A stretch of DNA of 64,000 nt, taken from positions 184,942 to 248,941 of the forward strand of contig NZ_LMMM01000017.1 of the NCBI RefSeq assembly GCF_001422245.1. Reading direction: 5' to 3'. Shown one piece after another: positions 1 to 9,689 of this stretch. Source of the DNA: Rhizobium sp. Leaf262 (GTDB lineage Bacteria; Pseudomonadota; Alphaproteobacteria; Rhizobiales; Rhizobiaceae). A model generated the notes under the pieces. That model ran no database searches and was not told the origin of the DNA. It saw only the letters and a list, made by a program, of their open reading frames with translations. The first letter of the stretch is position 1. Each line of letters opens with the position of its first letter. A program made the translations under genes and the position numbers.

Positions 1-1
1 G

Positions 2-835
2 TTCGATAATCCGTTCCTTACGATCCTGTTGAACGGCATCCGCTCTGAAGCAGCGCAAGCCGGGAGCATCGATCTGGTAGCGGAAGATGCACAGTTGGAC
101 CCTGCAAAGCAGCTAAGCCAAGTGCAGAATTTCATAGCAAACGGGGTCGACGCGATCATCGTCAATGCCGTTGACGGTGACTCGACAGCGGCGATTACGC
201 GGGCGGCGGCTGACGCCAAGATTCCGCTCGTTTATGTGAACCACCCGCCGGCCGAACTTGATTCCGGTCTGCCCGCGGGAGCTGCCTTTGTCGGATCCAA
301 TGAGACGGATTCCGGCACCATGCAGGCACAGGCCGCCTGTAAGTTGATGGGCGGCAAGGGCCGGGCCGTTATCCTGATGGGACCACTCGAAAATCATGCG
401 GCTCTGGTTCGTACCAAGGATGTGGAGGACGTTTTTGCCGCTCCCGACTGCAAGATCGAAGTCGCCGAAAAGCAGACCGCCAACTGGAACAGAACACAGG
501 CGCAAGATCTGGTTTCTTCCTGGCTCACGGCTGGCGTGAAGTTCGACGCGGTGATTGCCAACAATGACGAGATGGCCATTGGCGCGGTTCAGGCCTTGAA
601 GACTGCAGGCGTCGATATGAAGGACGTCGTCATAGCCGGTATCGATGCGACGCCAGATGGCCTGGCGGCGATGAAGGCAGGCGATATCGACATTACCGTC
701 TACCAGAATGCCACGAAACAGGGCGAGGTTGCAGTTCAGGCTGCCGCCAAAATGGCGTCCGGAGAAAATGTCGAGAAGACGCTCTGGGTGCCATTCGAAC
801 TCGTCACGCCCGACAACATGTCGACCTACGAGTAA
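2..835 (+). CDS. Sugar ABC transporter substrate-binding protein, 5' end cut by window edge
   Basis: Periplasmic ligand-binding protein of the Peripla_BP_4/LacI-fold type, probably feeding an inositol or related sugar ABC importer. The reading frame is open from base 2, so the signal peptide lies outside the window. Visible family features are the conserved VDAIIVNAVDGD, YVNHPP and AVIANNDEMAIGAVQALK stretches and a C-terminal PFELVTPDNM. The same C-terminal half occurs in the binding protein at 16323-17255, so the two are paralogues. It is followed after 43 bases by a TIM-barrel gene on the same strand. Ligand assignment to inositol is inferred from the iol genes downstream; the family call is firm. 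Confidence 0.88.
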   Translation, partial: FDNPFLTILLNGIRSEAAQAGSIDLVAEDAQLDPAKQLSQVQNFIANGVDAIIVNAVDGDSTAAITRAAADAKIPLVYVNHPPAELDSGLPAGAAFVGSNETDSGTMQAQAACKLMGGKGRAVILMGPLENHAALVRTKDVEDVFAAPDCKIEVAEKQTANWNRTQAQDLVSSWLTAGVKFDAVIANNDEMAIGAVQALKTAGVDMKDVVIAGIDATPDGLAAMKAGDIDITVYQNATKQGEVAVQAAAKMASGENVEKTLWVPFELVTPDNMSTYE

Positions 836-878
836 TGCGGCAGGGTTCAGACCTATCGTCTACCTACGGGAGTTTGCA

Positions 879-1781
879 ATGAAACATACACTTGACCCAC
901 ACATGTTCCGGCACCTGTCGCTTGAAGACACCTGCCGGAAGGTCGCAGATCTTGGATATGATTACGTCGAGCTGTCACCGCGTCCCGACTTTCTGTCCTG
1001 GTGGACGAGACCAAAGGTCTATCCGTCGCGCATTGCCTCCTTCAAAAAGGCTTTGAAAGACCATGGCGTCGGTCTCGCAACGCTCCAGCCGATGTACCGT
1101 TGGGCCAGCCCCTATCAGGATGAATGGGACAACGCGATCGACAACTGGAAGCGGGTCATCGAAATCGCGGTTGAGATGGATTGCCCGATGCTCGTTTCGG
1201 AGTTCGGACGCGGCGGTTCGCCTGAGCGCAGCCTGAACGATCGTTCCGGTTTGCACCGGCCGGAAACCTGCGAAGCACAGTTCTTCCGCGCCATGGACAT
1301 CCTCGTGCCGCTTCTCGAAAAGGAGGGGCTGATCCTTTCGCTCGAGGCACATCCTGAGGACTGGATAGAACAGATCGCGCCTGCCATCGATATCATCAAG
1401 ACGATCGATTCGCCGTCCGTGAAAGCGTCGTTCATCGCGCCACATACGTTCTTCTACGGGCCAGACATGGTCGCCAATCTGCGCGCCACCGAAGGTCATC
1501 TGGTGCATGTGAGGTTGGCTGACACTTACGACCACAACAAGTCGTCTGAGCTCCGCTACATCGTCAATCCGCCAGGCTCGAAGGTACGTGTCCATCAGCA
1601 CACCGATTTTGGGCAGGGTGAGATCGACTTCGACACACTGTTCGCGACTCTCGCGGACATGAAATTCGACGGCGTTCTCTCAAACTGCGTTTTCGCATGG
1701 GAAGACCGCGTCGATGAAAGCGCGCGCTTTATGCTTGGTGAAACTCGGCGCTACGTCGCCAAATATTGGAATGAGGCTTGA
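879..1781 (+). CDS. TIM-barrel sugar isomerase/epimerase family protein
   Basis: A 300-residue xylose-isomerase-like TIM barrel (AP_endonuc_2 superfamily, same fold as IolE/IolI). Expected metal-site elements are present in order: [25 protein letters not shown] and a late [13 protein letters not shown]. These enzymes typically isomerise, epimerise or dehydrate keto-inositols and keto-sugars in the cytosol. ATG 879 follows GGGAG; a longer in-frame opening runs back into the binding-protein gene and is not needed. The stop is one base before the next start, so it is probably co-translated with the dehydrogenase at 1783. The exact substrate is not evident; a cyclitol intermediate is likely from context. 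Confidence 0.82.
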   Translation: MKHTLDPHMFRHLSLEDTCRKVADLGYDYVELSPRPDFLSWWTRPKVYPSRIASFKKALKDHGVGLATLQPMYRWASPYQDEWDNAIDNWKRVIEIAVEMDCPMLVSEFGRGGSPERSLNDRSGLHRPETCEAQFFRAMDILVPLLEKEGLILSLEAHPEDWIEQIAPAIDIIKTIDSPSVKASFIAPHTFFYGPDMVANLRATEGHLVHVRLADTYDHNKSSELRYIVNPPGSKVRVHQHTDFGQGEIDFDTLFATLADMKFDGVLSNCVFAWEDRVDESARFMLGETRRYVAKYWNEA

Positions 1782-1782
1782 A

Positions 1783-2793
1783 ATGACTGTCAGAATCGGT
1801 GTCATCGGCACAGGTGCCATCGGGCGTGACCACGCTCGCCGCATCAATAACGTCCTTAGCGGCGCAAACATCGTCGCTCTCAGCGACGTCAACAAAGCCT
1901 CGGCCGAGGCGGTCAAGAACGACGTAGCCCCAGACGCAACGGTCTTCGAAACAGGGGAGGCTCTCATTGCTTCGCCTGATGTCGATGCGGTTCTCGTCAC
2001 CTCGTGGGGCGCGACGCACGAACAGTATGTTCTTGCCGCGATTGAAGCTGGCAAGCCATGCTTTTGCGAAAAGCCCTTAGCGACGACCGCCGAGGGTGCA
2101 AAACGTATCGTCGATGCGGAAGTTGCTCATGGAAAACGGCTTGTGCAGGTTGGCTTCATGCGCCGCTATGATGCGGGATATGTTGCCCTCAAGCATGCAG
2201 TCGAGACCCAGATCGGTGCACCGATCATGGTTCACGCTGCGCACCGTAATCCCGCCGTGCCGGAGCAATACGTCACGCCGATGGCCATCCATGACACGAT
2301 GATCCACGAAATCGACGTGCTGCGCTGGTTGCTTGATGATGACTACGTCTCGGCAAGAGTGCTTTTTCCGCGGTCTTCCGCGCGTAGCCACGCCAAACTG
2401 CGCGACCCGCAAATTGTGATCCTGGAAACCGCTAAGGGAACGATCATCGACGTCGAGATTTTCGTGAATTGCCATTATGGCTATGACATCCAGTGCCAAG
2501 TCGTCGGCGAAGACGGTATTGCGAACCTTCCCGATCCGATGGCGATCCCGCTGCGTCTCGGTGCCAAGAAGCAGAGCGAAATTCTGACAGACTGGAAAGA
2601 CCGTTTCATCGCCAGCTATGACGTGGAACTGCAGGATTTCATCAAGGCTGCGGCCAAGGGTACGGCGTCCGGACCAAACTCCTGGGACGGTTATGTCGCG
2701 GCCATCACATCCGATGCCTGCGTAACGGCACAGGAGTCCGAAGGCGCGGCGATTGCCATCAACCTTCCCGCTCGTCCAGCTCTTTATAACTGA
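1783..2793 (+). CDS. Gfo/Idh/MocA dehydrogenase, inositol 2-dehydrogenase-like
   Basis: A 336-residue NAD(P)-dependent oxidoreductase. It has an N-terminal Rossmann motif [16 protein letters not shown], the family CEKPLATT motif, and a [14 protein letters not shown] helix typical of MocA/IolG proteins. Such enzymes oxidise a ring hydroxyl of myo-inositol or an isomer to the keto form, the first catabolic step. ATG 1783 follows GAGG at a normal distance; an in-frame ATG at 1771 overlaps the previous gene and lacks this spacing. It sits between two TIM-barrel genes in one plus-strand run. A second IolG-type enzyme is encoded at 13759-14766, so this one may act on a different isomer. Confidence 0.87.
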   Translation: MTVRIGVIGTGAIGRDHARRINNVLSGANIVALSDVNKASAEAVKNDVAPDATVFETGEALIASPDVDAVLVTSWGATHEQYVLAAIEAGKPCFCEKPLATTAEGAKRIVDAEVAHGKRLVQVGFMRRYDAGYVALKHAVETQIGAPIMVHAAHRNPAVPEQYVTPMAIHDTMIHEIDVLRWLLDDDYVSARVLFPRSSARSHAKLRDPQIVILETAKGTIIDVEIFVNCHYGYDIQCQVVGEDGIANLPDPMAIPLRLGAKKQSEILTDWKDRFIASYDVELQDFIKAAAKGTASGPNSWDGYVAAITSDACVTAQESEGAAIAINLPARPALYN

Positions 2794-2801
2794 GGTCCGT
2801 C

Positions 2802-3587
2802 ATGCGTTTCGCCATCAACCACATCACAGTGCCAAACCTCTCGCTTGTGGACTTCTTCGCGGCAGCCCGTAATCTCGGGCTGACCGAGGTCGAGATTCGC
2901 AACGATCTTCCCGATATCGTCAACACAATACCGGCTGCCGAAGTCAAGGCGGCGGCGCAGAAGGCGGGGGTGGACATCATTTCCATCAATGCTCTCTATC
3001 CCTTCAACGTCTGGTCCGGCGAACTGCCGAACAAGGCGATCGCCCTTGCGGACTACGCAGCTGCGAGCGGTGCAAAAGCGTTGGTCATGTGCCCGTTGAA
3101 CGATGGCACCAAGGTCTCGTTCGATGATCTCGTTGCCGCGCTAAAGGCCATGAAGCCCATACTTCAAGAGCGCGGTCTGATCGGTCTCGTGGAGCCTCTC
3201 GGCTTTCCGATCTCCTCGCTTCGGACCAAGAAGGAAGCGCTGCGTGCTATTGATGCAGCCGAAGGCGGCGATGTCTACAAGTTGATGCACGATACGTTTC
3301 ACCATCATCTTTCGGGTGAAACCGAGTTTTTCCCCGACCGGACTGGTCTGGTCCATATTTCGGGTGTCGTGGACCCGGATGTCTACGTCAACGATATGCT
3401 CGATGCGCATCGCGTCCTTGTAGATTCACATGACCGGCTGGAAAATATTGCGCAGATCAAGGCACTGATCGCGGCTGGATTCCAGGGGCCTTACAGCTTC
3501 GAGCCGTTTGCCGAAGAGGTTCACGCGCTTGCCAATCCTGAAGTGTCCGTTCGCGAAAGCATGGACTACGTGTTGTCCAAGCTTTGA
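2802..3587 (+). CDS. TIM-barrel isomerase, IolI/IolE-like
   Basis: A 261-residue TIM-barrel protein starting MRFAINHITVPNLSL, eight bases after the previous stop. Metal-ligand-like segments are visible: GLVEPLGFP, KLMHDTFHHHL, GLVHISGVVDPD and YSFEPFAEEVH. The length and the layout of these segments resemble 2-keto-myo-inositol isomerase (IolI), which interconverts inosose isomers. Within the iol run it would shuttle keto-inositols towards the IolE substrate. Family membership is clear; the IolI role is inferred from context. Confidence 0.8.
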   Translation: MRFAINHITVPNLSLVDFFAAARNLGLTEVEIRNDLPDIVNTIPAAEVKAAAQKAGVDIISINALYPFNVWSGELPNKAIALADYAAASGAKALVMCPLNDGTKVSFDDLVAALKAMKPILQERGLIGLVEPLGFPISSLRTKKEALRAIDAAEGGDVYKLMHDTFHHHLSGETEFFPDRTGLVHISGVVDPDVYVNDMLDAHRVLVDSHDRLENIAQIKALIAAGFQGPYSFEPFAEEVHALANPEVSVRESMDYVLSKL

Positions 3588-3596
3588 CATAACAAC

Positions 3597-3625
3597 CCGT
3601 GCCTGCGCGAGACGTGCAGGCACGG
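3597..3625 (+). promoter_or_regulatory. Intercistronic hairpin before iolC
   Basis: A perfect 10-bp inverted repeat, CCGTGCCTGC and GCAGGCACGG, with a 9-base loop. It lies 9 bases after the stop of the TIM-barrel gene and 36 bases before the iolC start. No T-tract follows, so it is not a standard intrinsic terminator. It could set mRNA stability or relative expression between the upstream genes and iolCDEB (inference). Confidence 0.6.
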
Positions 3626-3661
3626 AAATGCTCATGAACTGCCGCGTTGCCGGAGAATAAT

Positions 3662-5599
3662 ATGAACAAGTCACTGGATGTCATCACGATCGGACGATCC
3701 TCCGTCGATCTTTACGGGGCTCAAATCGGTGGTCGTCTGGAAGATATGGGATCTTTCAACAAATATATTGGCGGATCTCCCACCAATATCGCCGCAGGCA
3801 CCGCCCGCCTCGGCTTGCGCTCTGCTCTGATCACACGTGTCGGCGACGAGCATATGGGGCGCTTTATCCGCGAGGAACTCGCGCGCGAAGGCGTCGATGT
3901 GACGGGTGTAAAGACCGACCCTGCGCGTCTGACGGCGCTTGTCCTGCTTGGTATTCGTGACGAAGAGAAATTCCCTCTCATTTTCTACCGCGAAAATTGT
4001 GCCGATATGGCGCTTTGCGAGGACGATATTGACGAGAAGCTGATGGCCCGTTCGCGGTCGGTTGTCGCGACCGGCACACATCTCAGCCACCCGAGCACCG
4101 AAAAAGCTGTGCGGAAGGCTCTGGAGCTGGCGCGCAAGCACGGCGCACGGACCGCGCTCGATATCGACTACCGACCGAACCTCTGGGGTCTGGCGGGCCA
4201 CGGCGATGGCGAAAGCCGTTTTGTTGAAAGCGGCTCGGTCACGGCCAAGCTACAGGCGACGCTTCACCTGTTTGACCTCATTGTTGGCACCGAAGAAGAG
4301 TTTCACATCGCAGGCGGCTCGACCGACACGATCAAGGCTCTGCGCGCAGTGCGCAACGTGTCGAAAGCAACCCTTGTCTGCAAACGCGGTGCTGACGGAG
4401 CCGTCGCATTTAGTGGCGCTGTTCCCGATACGCTCAACGATGGCGAAAGCGGTCCGGGTTATCCCATCGAAGTTTTCAACGTGCTGGGCGCGGGCGACGG
4501 TTTCATGTCCGGCCTTATCAAGGGCTGGTTGGAAAACGCACCATGGCCACGGGCGCTGCAATACGCCAATGCTTGCGGCGCATTTGCGGTCAGCCGCCAT
4601 GGCTGCACGCCAGCCTATCCCTCGCTGGAGGAACTCGATTTCTTCCTGAAGCGCGGCGTCAAAAACAAGGCGCTACGTCACGATGCAGAACTAGAGCAGA
4701 TCCACTGGGCAACGAACCGTCATAATGACTGGTCGACGATGCGGGTCTTCGCATTCGATCACCGTGTCCAACTGGAAGTCATGGAGGGTGCCACGCCGCA
4801 GAAGATCGGCCGTTTCAAGGAATTGTGCCTTCAGGCTGCTCTCAAGGTTCAGAACGGACAGCCCGGCTACGGCATTTTGTGCGACAAGCGGCTGGGACGC
4901 CGTGCTTTGCATGCAGCATCTGGCACCGGCCTGTGGATCGGTCGGCCCGTCGAATGGCCAGGCTCCCGTCCGCTGACACTTGAGCCCGAAATTGGTCCTG
5001 ACTTTGGTGGATTGGATGAATGGCCGCTGGAAAATGTCGTCAAGGTTCTGTGCTTCTGCCATCCTGACGATACGCCTGAAATGTTGGACGCCCATGAGGA
5101 AACAATCAAGAGGCTGTTTGCTTCTGCAAGGCGCAACCGTCTTGAGTTCCTACTGGAAATCATCCCGTCAAAGGTTGGCGCTGTCGATGACGACACCAAC
5201 GCCACGCTGATCCGTTGGTTCTATGACATCGGGGTCTACCCGGACTGGTGGAAACTGGAGCCGATGGCAAGCAAAACGGCATGGGAGAACGCATGCAACG
5301 CAATCACTGACAATGATCCCAACACGCGAGGTATCGTCGTTCTGGGGCTCGACGCGCCGGAAGCCGACCTCGCTGCCAGTTTCAGGGTCGCTGCTGGTTT
5401 TCCGCTGGTAAAGGGCTTTGCCGTGGGGCGCACTATCTTCGCTGAGGCCGCCCGCGACTGGCTGGCCGGAACGATTTCCGACGAAGAGGCAATCGAAGAC
5501 ATGCAGGGCCGTTATCAGCGGTTATGCACCATCTGGCAAGAGGCGCGCACCGCAAGCCAGGACAATGGCGCGGCGTTGCTGTCGCAGGGAAGGGTATGA
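3662..5599 (+). CDS. iolC: 5-dehydro-2-deoxygluconokinase fused to DUF2090 domain
   Basis: A 645-residue two-domain protein. Residues 1 to about 325 are a PfkB/ribokinase-type kinase with the GGSPTNIA substrate motif and the catalytic GAGDGF loop near residue 279. This domain phosphorylates 5-dehydro-2-deoxygluconate (DKG) in inositol breakdown. Residues from about 340 to the end match the DUF2090 aldolase-like domain (MRVFAFDHRVQLEVM at its start, FAVGRTIF near the end). DUF2090 is commonly fused to IolC in proteobacteria and may carry the IolJ-like aldolase role (family knowledge, not proven here). ATG 3662 has GGAG six bases upstream and is preferred over the in-frame start at 3647. The next gene, iolD, starts one base after the stop. 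Confidence 0.95.
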   Translation: MNKSLDVITIGRSSVDLYGAQIGGRLEDMGSFNKYIGGSPTNIAAGTARLGLRSALITRVGDEHMGRFIREELAREGVDVTGVKTDPARLTALVLLGIRDEEKFPLIFYRENCADMALCEDDIDEKLMARSRSVVATGTHLSHPSTEKAVRKALELARKHGARTALDIDYRPNLWGLAGHGDGESRFVESGSVTAKLQATLHLFDLIVGTEEEFHIAGGSTDTIKALRAVRNVSKATLVCKRGADGAVAFSGAVPDTLNDGESGPGYPIEVFNVLGAGDGFMSGLIKGWLENAPWPRALQYANACGAFAVSRHGCTPAYPSLEELDFFLKRGVKNKALRHDAELEQIHWATNRHNDWSTMRVFAFDHRVQLEVMEGATPQKIGRFKELCLQAALKVQNGQPGYGILCDKRLGRRALHAASGTGLWIGRPVEWPGSRPLTLEPEIGPDFGGLDEWPLENVVKVLCFCHPDDTPEMLDAHEETIKRLFASARRNRLEFLLEIIPSKVGAVDDDTNATLIRWFYDIGVYPDWWKLEPMASKTAWENACNAITDNDPNTRGIVVLGLDAPEADLAASFRVAAGFPLVKGFAVGRTIFAEAARDWLAGTISDEEAIEDMQGRYQRLCTIWQEARTASQDNGAALLSQGRV

Positions 5600-5600
5600 T

Positions 5601-7436
5601 ATGACGGAGACCATTCGCCTCACCGCCGCGCAAGCCATGTTCCGCTGGCTTTCCGTGCAAATGACCGAAGATGGAGAGCGTTTCATAGAGGGTGTATGGG
5701 CCATTTTCGGCCATGGCAACGTTGCCGGCATCGGAGAAGCGCTGCACGGCATTCGTGATGCCCTGCCGACCTGGCGCGGACAAAACGAACAAACGATGGC
5801 GCACGCGGCAATCGCCTATGCCAAGACAAAACGCCGTCAGAAAGCGATGGCGGTAACGTCGTCCATTGGACCCGGCTCGACCAACCTGTTAACCGCCGCA
5901 GCTCTTGCCCATGTCAATCGCTTGCCGGTTCTCTTCATTCCCGGAGACGTTTTCGCCAATCGCAGGCCGGATCCGGTTCTTCAGCAGATCGAGGATTTCG
6001 ACGATGGTACCATGAGCGTGACAGACTGCTTCAAACCAGTCAGCCGCTATTTTGATCGGATTACGCGCGCCGAACATCTTTTGACTGCGCTGCCTCGCGC
6101 CATGCAGGTGATGACGGACCCGGCTAATTGCGGCCCGGTGACGCTCGCTTTTTGCCAGGACGTACAGGCTGAAGCCTATGATTATCCGCAATCTTTCTTC
6201 GAACCGAAAGTATGGCGTATTCGCCGACCGGAGCCTGACCCGCGTGAAGTAAATGATGTCGTCGCGGCACTCAAGGCATCCACCAAGCCTGTGATTGTTG
6301 CAGGCGGCGGGGTGCTTTACTCCAGCGCTGAAGGCGATCTGCTCGCGTTTGCGACGAAACACAATATTCCCGTTGTCGAGACGCAGGCCGGAAAAGGCGC
6401 GATAGACTGGCGGGAAACGCTGAACTTTGGCTCACCGGGCGTCACTGGTACCGATTGCGGCAACCAGATTGCGGCAAAGGCCGATCTCATACTCGGTGTC
6501 GGCACCCGTTTTCAGGACTTTACCACCGGCAGTTGGGCCATCTTCGGCAATCCGAGCCGCAAGCTCGTATCGGTCAATCTCACCGGCTACGACGCCGCCA
6601 AACATGGTGCTATTCCGCTGGTTTGCGATGCCAAGGTCGCGTTGTCGCGGATTTCCGCCGGACTTGGTTCGTACCGTTTTGCCGACCCGGACTTTGCATC
6701 ACGGGAGGCCTGGTTCAAGGCATCCGACACCGTCACTGCCGCCCCTGTTACGCTGGCAGCCAATTTTCTGCCATCTGACGCTCAAGTAATAGGGGCCGTG
6801 CAAAGAGTTGCCGGACCGCAGACGGTCGCCATGTGTGCGGCGGGAACGATGCCCGGTGCTTTGCAAGTTCTCTGGCGCTCAGCCGCAGGCGGCTATCATA
6901 TGGAATATGGCTACTCCTGCATGGGCTACGAGGTCGCAGGTGCGTTTGGCATCAAGCTCGCAGCACCCGAAAAAGAGGTGGTGTGCTTCGTTGGCGATGG
7001 ATCCTACATGATGGCGAACTCGGAAATCGCCACAGCCGTGATGATGCACGTTCCTTTCACGATCGTGCTCACGGACAACCGTGGTTATGGCTGCATTAAC
7101 CGCCTTCAGCAGGAATGCGGCGGTGCAGAGTTCAACAACATGTACAAGGACAGCAACATCGAAACCCAGCCGGACATCGATTTTGTGGCACATGCGGCTT
7201 CGATGGGTGCCTATGCGATCAAGGCGCGCGATATCGGCCAGCTTGAAGCGGAAATCGTCCTAGCGCGAAACCGGTCCATCCCATCGGTGATCGTCATCGA
7301 TACAGAGGCGGAAACAGGAGCCGGGATCGGTGGTGCCTGGTGGGACGTGGCCGTGCCGGAAGTCGGCAATACCGAAAAGCTAAAACTGGCGCGAAAGCAC
7401 TACGAGGCGAATGCCGCTCGACAGCGCATCAACTGA
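5601..7436 (+). CDS. iolD: 3D-(3,5/4)-trihydroxycyclohexane-1,2-dione hydrolase
   Basis: A 611-residue thiamine-diphosphate enzyme that opens the ring of the diketone made by IolE, giving 5-deoxy-glucuronate. The N-terminal Pyr domain contains [14 protein letters not shown] with the cofactor-activating Glu. The central domain starts near [11 protein letters not shown]. The PP domain has the [16 protein letters not shown] motif and the downstream [10 protein letters not shown] that binds ThDP-Mg. The length matches the IolD family (about 610-640). The start at ATG 5601 almost abuts the iolC stop, indicating translational coupling; a longer open frame into iolC is an artefact. It lies in the order iolC-iolD-iolE-iolB. 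Confidence 0.96.
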   Translation: MTETIRLTAAQAMFRWLSVQMTEDGERFIEGVWAIFGHGNVAGIGEALHGIRDALPTWRGQNEQTMAHAAIAYAKTKRRQKAMAVTSSIGPGSTNLLTAAALAHVNRLPVLFIPGDVFANRRPDPVLQQIEDFDDGTMSVTDCFKPVSRYFDRITRAEHLLTALPRAMQVMTDPANCGPVTLAFCQDVQAEAYDYPQSFFEPKVWRIRRPEPDPREVNDVVAALKASTKPVIVAGGGVLYSSAEGDLLAFATKHNIPVVETQAGKGAIDWRETLNFGSPGVTGTDCGNQIAAKADLILGVGTRFQDFTTGSWAIFGNPSRKLVSVNLTGYDAAKHGAIPLVCDAKVALSRISAGLGSYRFADPDFASREAWFKASDTVTAAPVTLAANFLPSDAQVIGAVQRVAGPQTVAMCAAGTMPGALQVLWRSAAGGYHMEYGYSCMGYEVAGAFGIKLAAPEKEVVCFVGDGSYMMANSEIATAVMMHVPFTIVLTDNRGYGCINRLQQECGGAEFNNMYKDSNIETQPDIDFVAHAASMGAYAIKARDIGQLEAEIVLARNRSIPSVIVIDTEAETGAGIGGAWWDVAVPEVGNTEKLKLARKHYEANAARQRIN

Positions 7437-7465
7437 TACCCTTCGACTGCCCGAAAGGATTGACC

Positions 7466-8383
7466 ATGATACTATACGGAACAAACCCCATTGCCTGGTC
7501 CAATGATGACGATCAGACGATCGGCGCGCATCTATCACTCGAGGATTGCCTGTCGGATTGCCGCAAAATCGGCTTCGACGGAATCGAGAAGGGTCACAAG
7601 ATGCCAAGCGAAGGAACGGCTTTGAAGGCCAAGCTTGGCGAATTCGGCCTGCGTTTTGTCGGCGGTTGGCATTCCACCAACCTTCTCGTCAATGGTATCG
7701 AGAACGAAAAGGCCGCGTTGCAGACGTTCATCGACATGACGAAGGCCGCTGGCGGCGACCATATCAATGCCTGCGAATGCTCCAACACCGTTCACGGAAG
7801 CGAGGGCACGCCTGTCAACGACCGACCGATCATGACCGAGGAACAGTGGACGCGCTTTTCGGAGGGCTACGAGGTGCTCTCGAAGTTCGCTTTCGATCAG
7901 GGCGTCAAGATGGGCTACCACCATCACATGGGAACGATTATCGAAAGTGCTGACGACATCGACCGTTTCATGCGTATGGCCGGGCCTTACACCCGCCTTC
8001 TGCTGGACACGGGCCACTGCACATTCGGCGGCGCAAACCCTGAAAGCGTCGCTGCGAAATACATGGACCGCGTGACGCATATCCATGCCAAGAATATTCG
8101 GCCAGAAATCATGAAACGTGTCCGCGCGGAGAACCTGTCGTTCCTAGACGGCGTGCGTCTGGGTGTATTCACCGTCCCTGGCGACCCGGAAGGCTGCGTG
8201 GATTTTGCGCCGGTACTTAAGATTGCGGCCGAGCATCGCTATTCCGGTTGGCTGGTGATCGAGGCCGAGCAGGATAGTGCGGTGCGCGAACCGTTCTACT
8301 ATCAAAACATGGGTCTGAAAGCGCTGAAGTCTGGCGCGCGCGATGCCGGGCTTGACACAGCAACCGCCAAAACAACCGCATAG
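7466..8383 (+). CDS. iolE: Inosose dehydratase (myo-inosose-2 dehydratase)
   Basis: A 305-residue TIM barrel starting [16 protein letters not shown], a typical IolE opening. It dehydrates scyllo-inosose (2-keto-myo-inositol) to the trihydroxycyclohexane dione used by IolD. Family signatures include [47 protein letters not shown] and [13 protein letters not shown], which supply the metal and substrate residues. ATG 7466 has AAGGA upstream at good spacing and a 29-base gap after iolD. The IolE paralogue at 12791-13732 shares the later motifs but differs at the N terminus. Confidence 0.95.
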   Translation: MILYGTNPIAWSNDDDQTIGAHLSLEDCLSDCRKIGFDGIEKGHKMPSEGTALKAKLGEFGLRFVGGWHSTNLLVNGIENEKAALQTFIDMTKAAGGDHINACECSNTVHGSEGTPVNDRPIMTEEQWTRFSEGYEVLSKFAFDQGVKMGYHHHMGTIIESADDIDRFMRMAGPYTRLLLDTGHCTFGGANPESVAAKYMDRVTHIHAKNIRPEIMKRVRAENLSFLDGVRLGVFTVPGDPEGCVDFAPVLKIAAEHRYSGWLVIEAEQDSAVREPFYYQNMGLKALKSGARDAGLDTATAKTTA

Positions 8384-8392
8384 GAAGTCGTC

Positions 8393-9202
8393 ATGAGCAT
8401 TCTCAAGCGCAGTCCCTTCGGCACGCACGGCAAGGTTCACGAGATCACGCCGCAATCCGCTGGCTGGCGTTATGTCGGCTTCAGCGTTTATCGCTTGCGT
8501 GAAGGCGAGACTATTGGCGAGGCGACGGGGAACTCGGAGGTCATCATCGTCATGGTGGAGGGCAAAGCCCGCTTCAATGCCGCTGGCAAGGACTGGGGCG
8601 AGCTGGGCGAGCGAATGAATGTCTTCGAGAAAACTCCGCCACATTGCCTCTATGTGCCCAATGGTGAGCAGTGGGAAGCAACTGCGACGACCGATTGTAC
8701 CGTCGGTGTCTGCCTCGCTCCAGGTATCAGCGGGCATGAGGCAAGACGTATCGGCCCGGACGGTATTACGCTGACTCCACGAGGTGTCGGTGCCAATCAG
8801 CGGTTCATCAATAATATCGCTATGGAGAACGAGGATTATTGCGACAGCCTGCTGGTTACCGAGGTGTTCACACCCGCAGGCAACTGGTCTTCCTATCCAA
8901 GCCACCGTCACGACGAGGACGATTTCCCCCGGATCACCTATCTGGAGGAAACCTATTATCATCGCATCAATCCCGAGCAGGGTTTTGCCTTGCAACGGGT
9001 CTACACGGATGACGGCTCACTCGACGAGACGATCGCAGTGAAGAACCACGATGTGGTGCTGGTTCCGCGCGGTCATCACCCGTGCGGTGCACCGCATGGG
9101 TTCGAACTTTATTACCTCAACGTCATGGCAGGTCCCTTGCGCAAATGGCGTTTCGTGGCCGATCCAGCCGTCCAGTGGATCATGGACCGCGATGCTCGCT
9201 AA
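8393..9202 (+). CDS. iolB: 5-deoxy-glucuronate isomerase
   Basis: A 269-residue bicupin that converts 5-deoxy-glucuronate to 5-dehydro-2-deoxygluconate, the IolC substrate. The second cupin has the metal-binding pattern YPSHRHDEDDFP and later HHPCGAPHGFELYYLNVMAG, both characteristic of IolB. ATG 8393 follows TAGGAAG, partly formed by the iolE stop codon, so the two genes are tightly coupled. With iolC, iolD and iolE it completes the pathway from inosose to phosphorylated DKG. No malonate-semialdehyde dehydrogenase (iolA) gene is seen in the window. Confidence 0.95.
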   Translation: MSILKRSPFGTHGKVHEITPQSAGWRYVGFSVYRLREGETIGEATGNSEVIIVMVEGKARFNAAGKDWGELGERMNVFEKTPPHCLYVPNGEQWEATATTDCTVGVCLAPGISGHEARRIGPDGITLTPRGVGANQRFINNIAMENEDYCDSLLVTEVFTPAGNWSSYPSHRHDEDDFPRITYLEETYYHRINPEQGFALQRVYTDDGSLDETIAVKNHDVVLVPRGHHPCGAPHGFELYYLNVMAGPLRKWRFVADPAVQWIMDRDAR

Positions 9203-9255
9203 ATGAAGAGCCAGGATGCCACCATGGCTATCCTTGCTGAAATAGGAGACTGGCT

Positions 9256-9645
9256 ATGCCGCTGATCAAAGTAAATCTGAGAAAAGGTCGTTCGAAAGCC
9301 GAGCTGAGAGCCTTGCTCGACACGATACACGAGGTCATGGTGGCTGCTTTCAATGTTCCAGAGCGTGATCGATATCAGATCGTCTACGAACATAAGTCTT
9401 CAAATATGCATGCTCTGGACACGGGTCTCGATTTCGAGCGAACGGATAAATTTGTGCTCATCGAGGTCGTCTCGCGCCCCAGGAAGCAAGGCGAGAAGTT
9501 GGCTTTTTATCGAAACCTTGCGGCGGGTTTGGAGTCGGAGTGTTCAATCGCAGCGTCTGATATCATGGTGTCGTTCGTGGAAAACACGGACGATGATTGG
9601 TCTTTTGGGGGAGGGGTTGCCCAGTTCGTTACGGGTGAGCTTTGA
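9256..9645 (+). CDS. Tautomerase-family protein
   Basis: A 129-residue protein starting MPLIKVNLRKGRSKAELRAL. After removal of Met it exposes the catalytic Pro1 characteristic of the 4-oxalocrotonate tautomerase superfamily. Its length fits the longer fused beta-alpha-beta subfamily rather than the 60-80-residue 4-OT monomers. GGAG precedes the ATG closely. The gene lies between iolB and the RpiR regulator, so it may process an enol/keto intermediate of cyclitol breakdown; that role is inferred from position only. The 53-base gap after iolB contains an imperfect hairpin (9213-9234). Confidence 0.8.
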   Translation: MPLIKVNLRKGRSKAELRALLDTIHEVMVAAFNVPERDRYQIVYEHKSSNMHALDTGLDFERTDKFVLIEVVSRPRKQGEKLAFYRNLAAGLESECSIAASDIMVSFVENTDDDWSFGGGVAQFVTGEL

Positions 9646-9689
9646 ACCTGAGGCGCAACGCGAGCGAATGAACGGTGCCTGCCGATAAA

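Noticed and set aside
975..1601. 208-codon open frame on the minus strand
   Set aside because: Lies wholly opposite the TIM-barrel gene, has no family motifs and is a codon-bias shadow.
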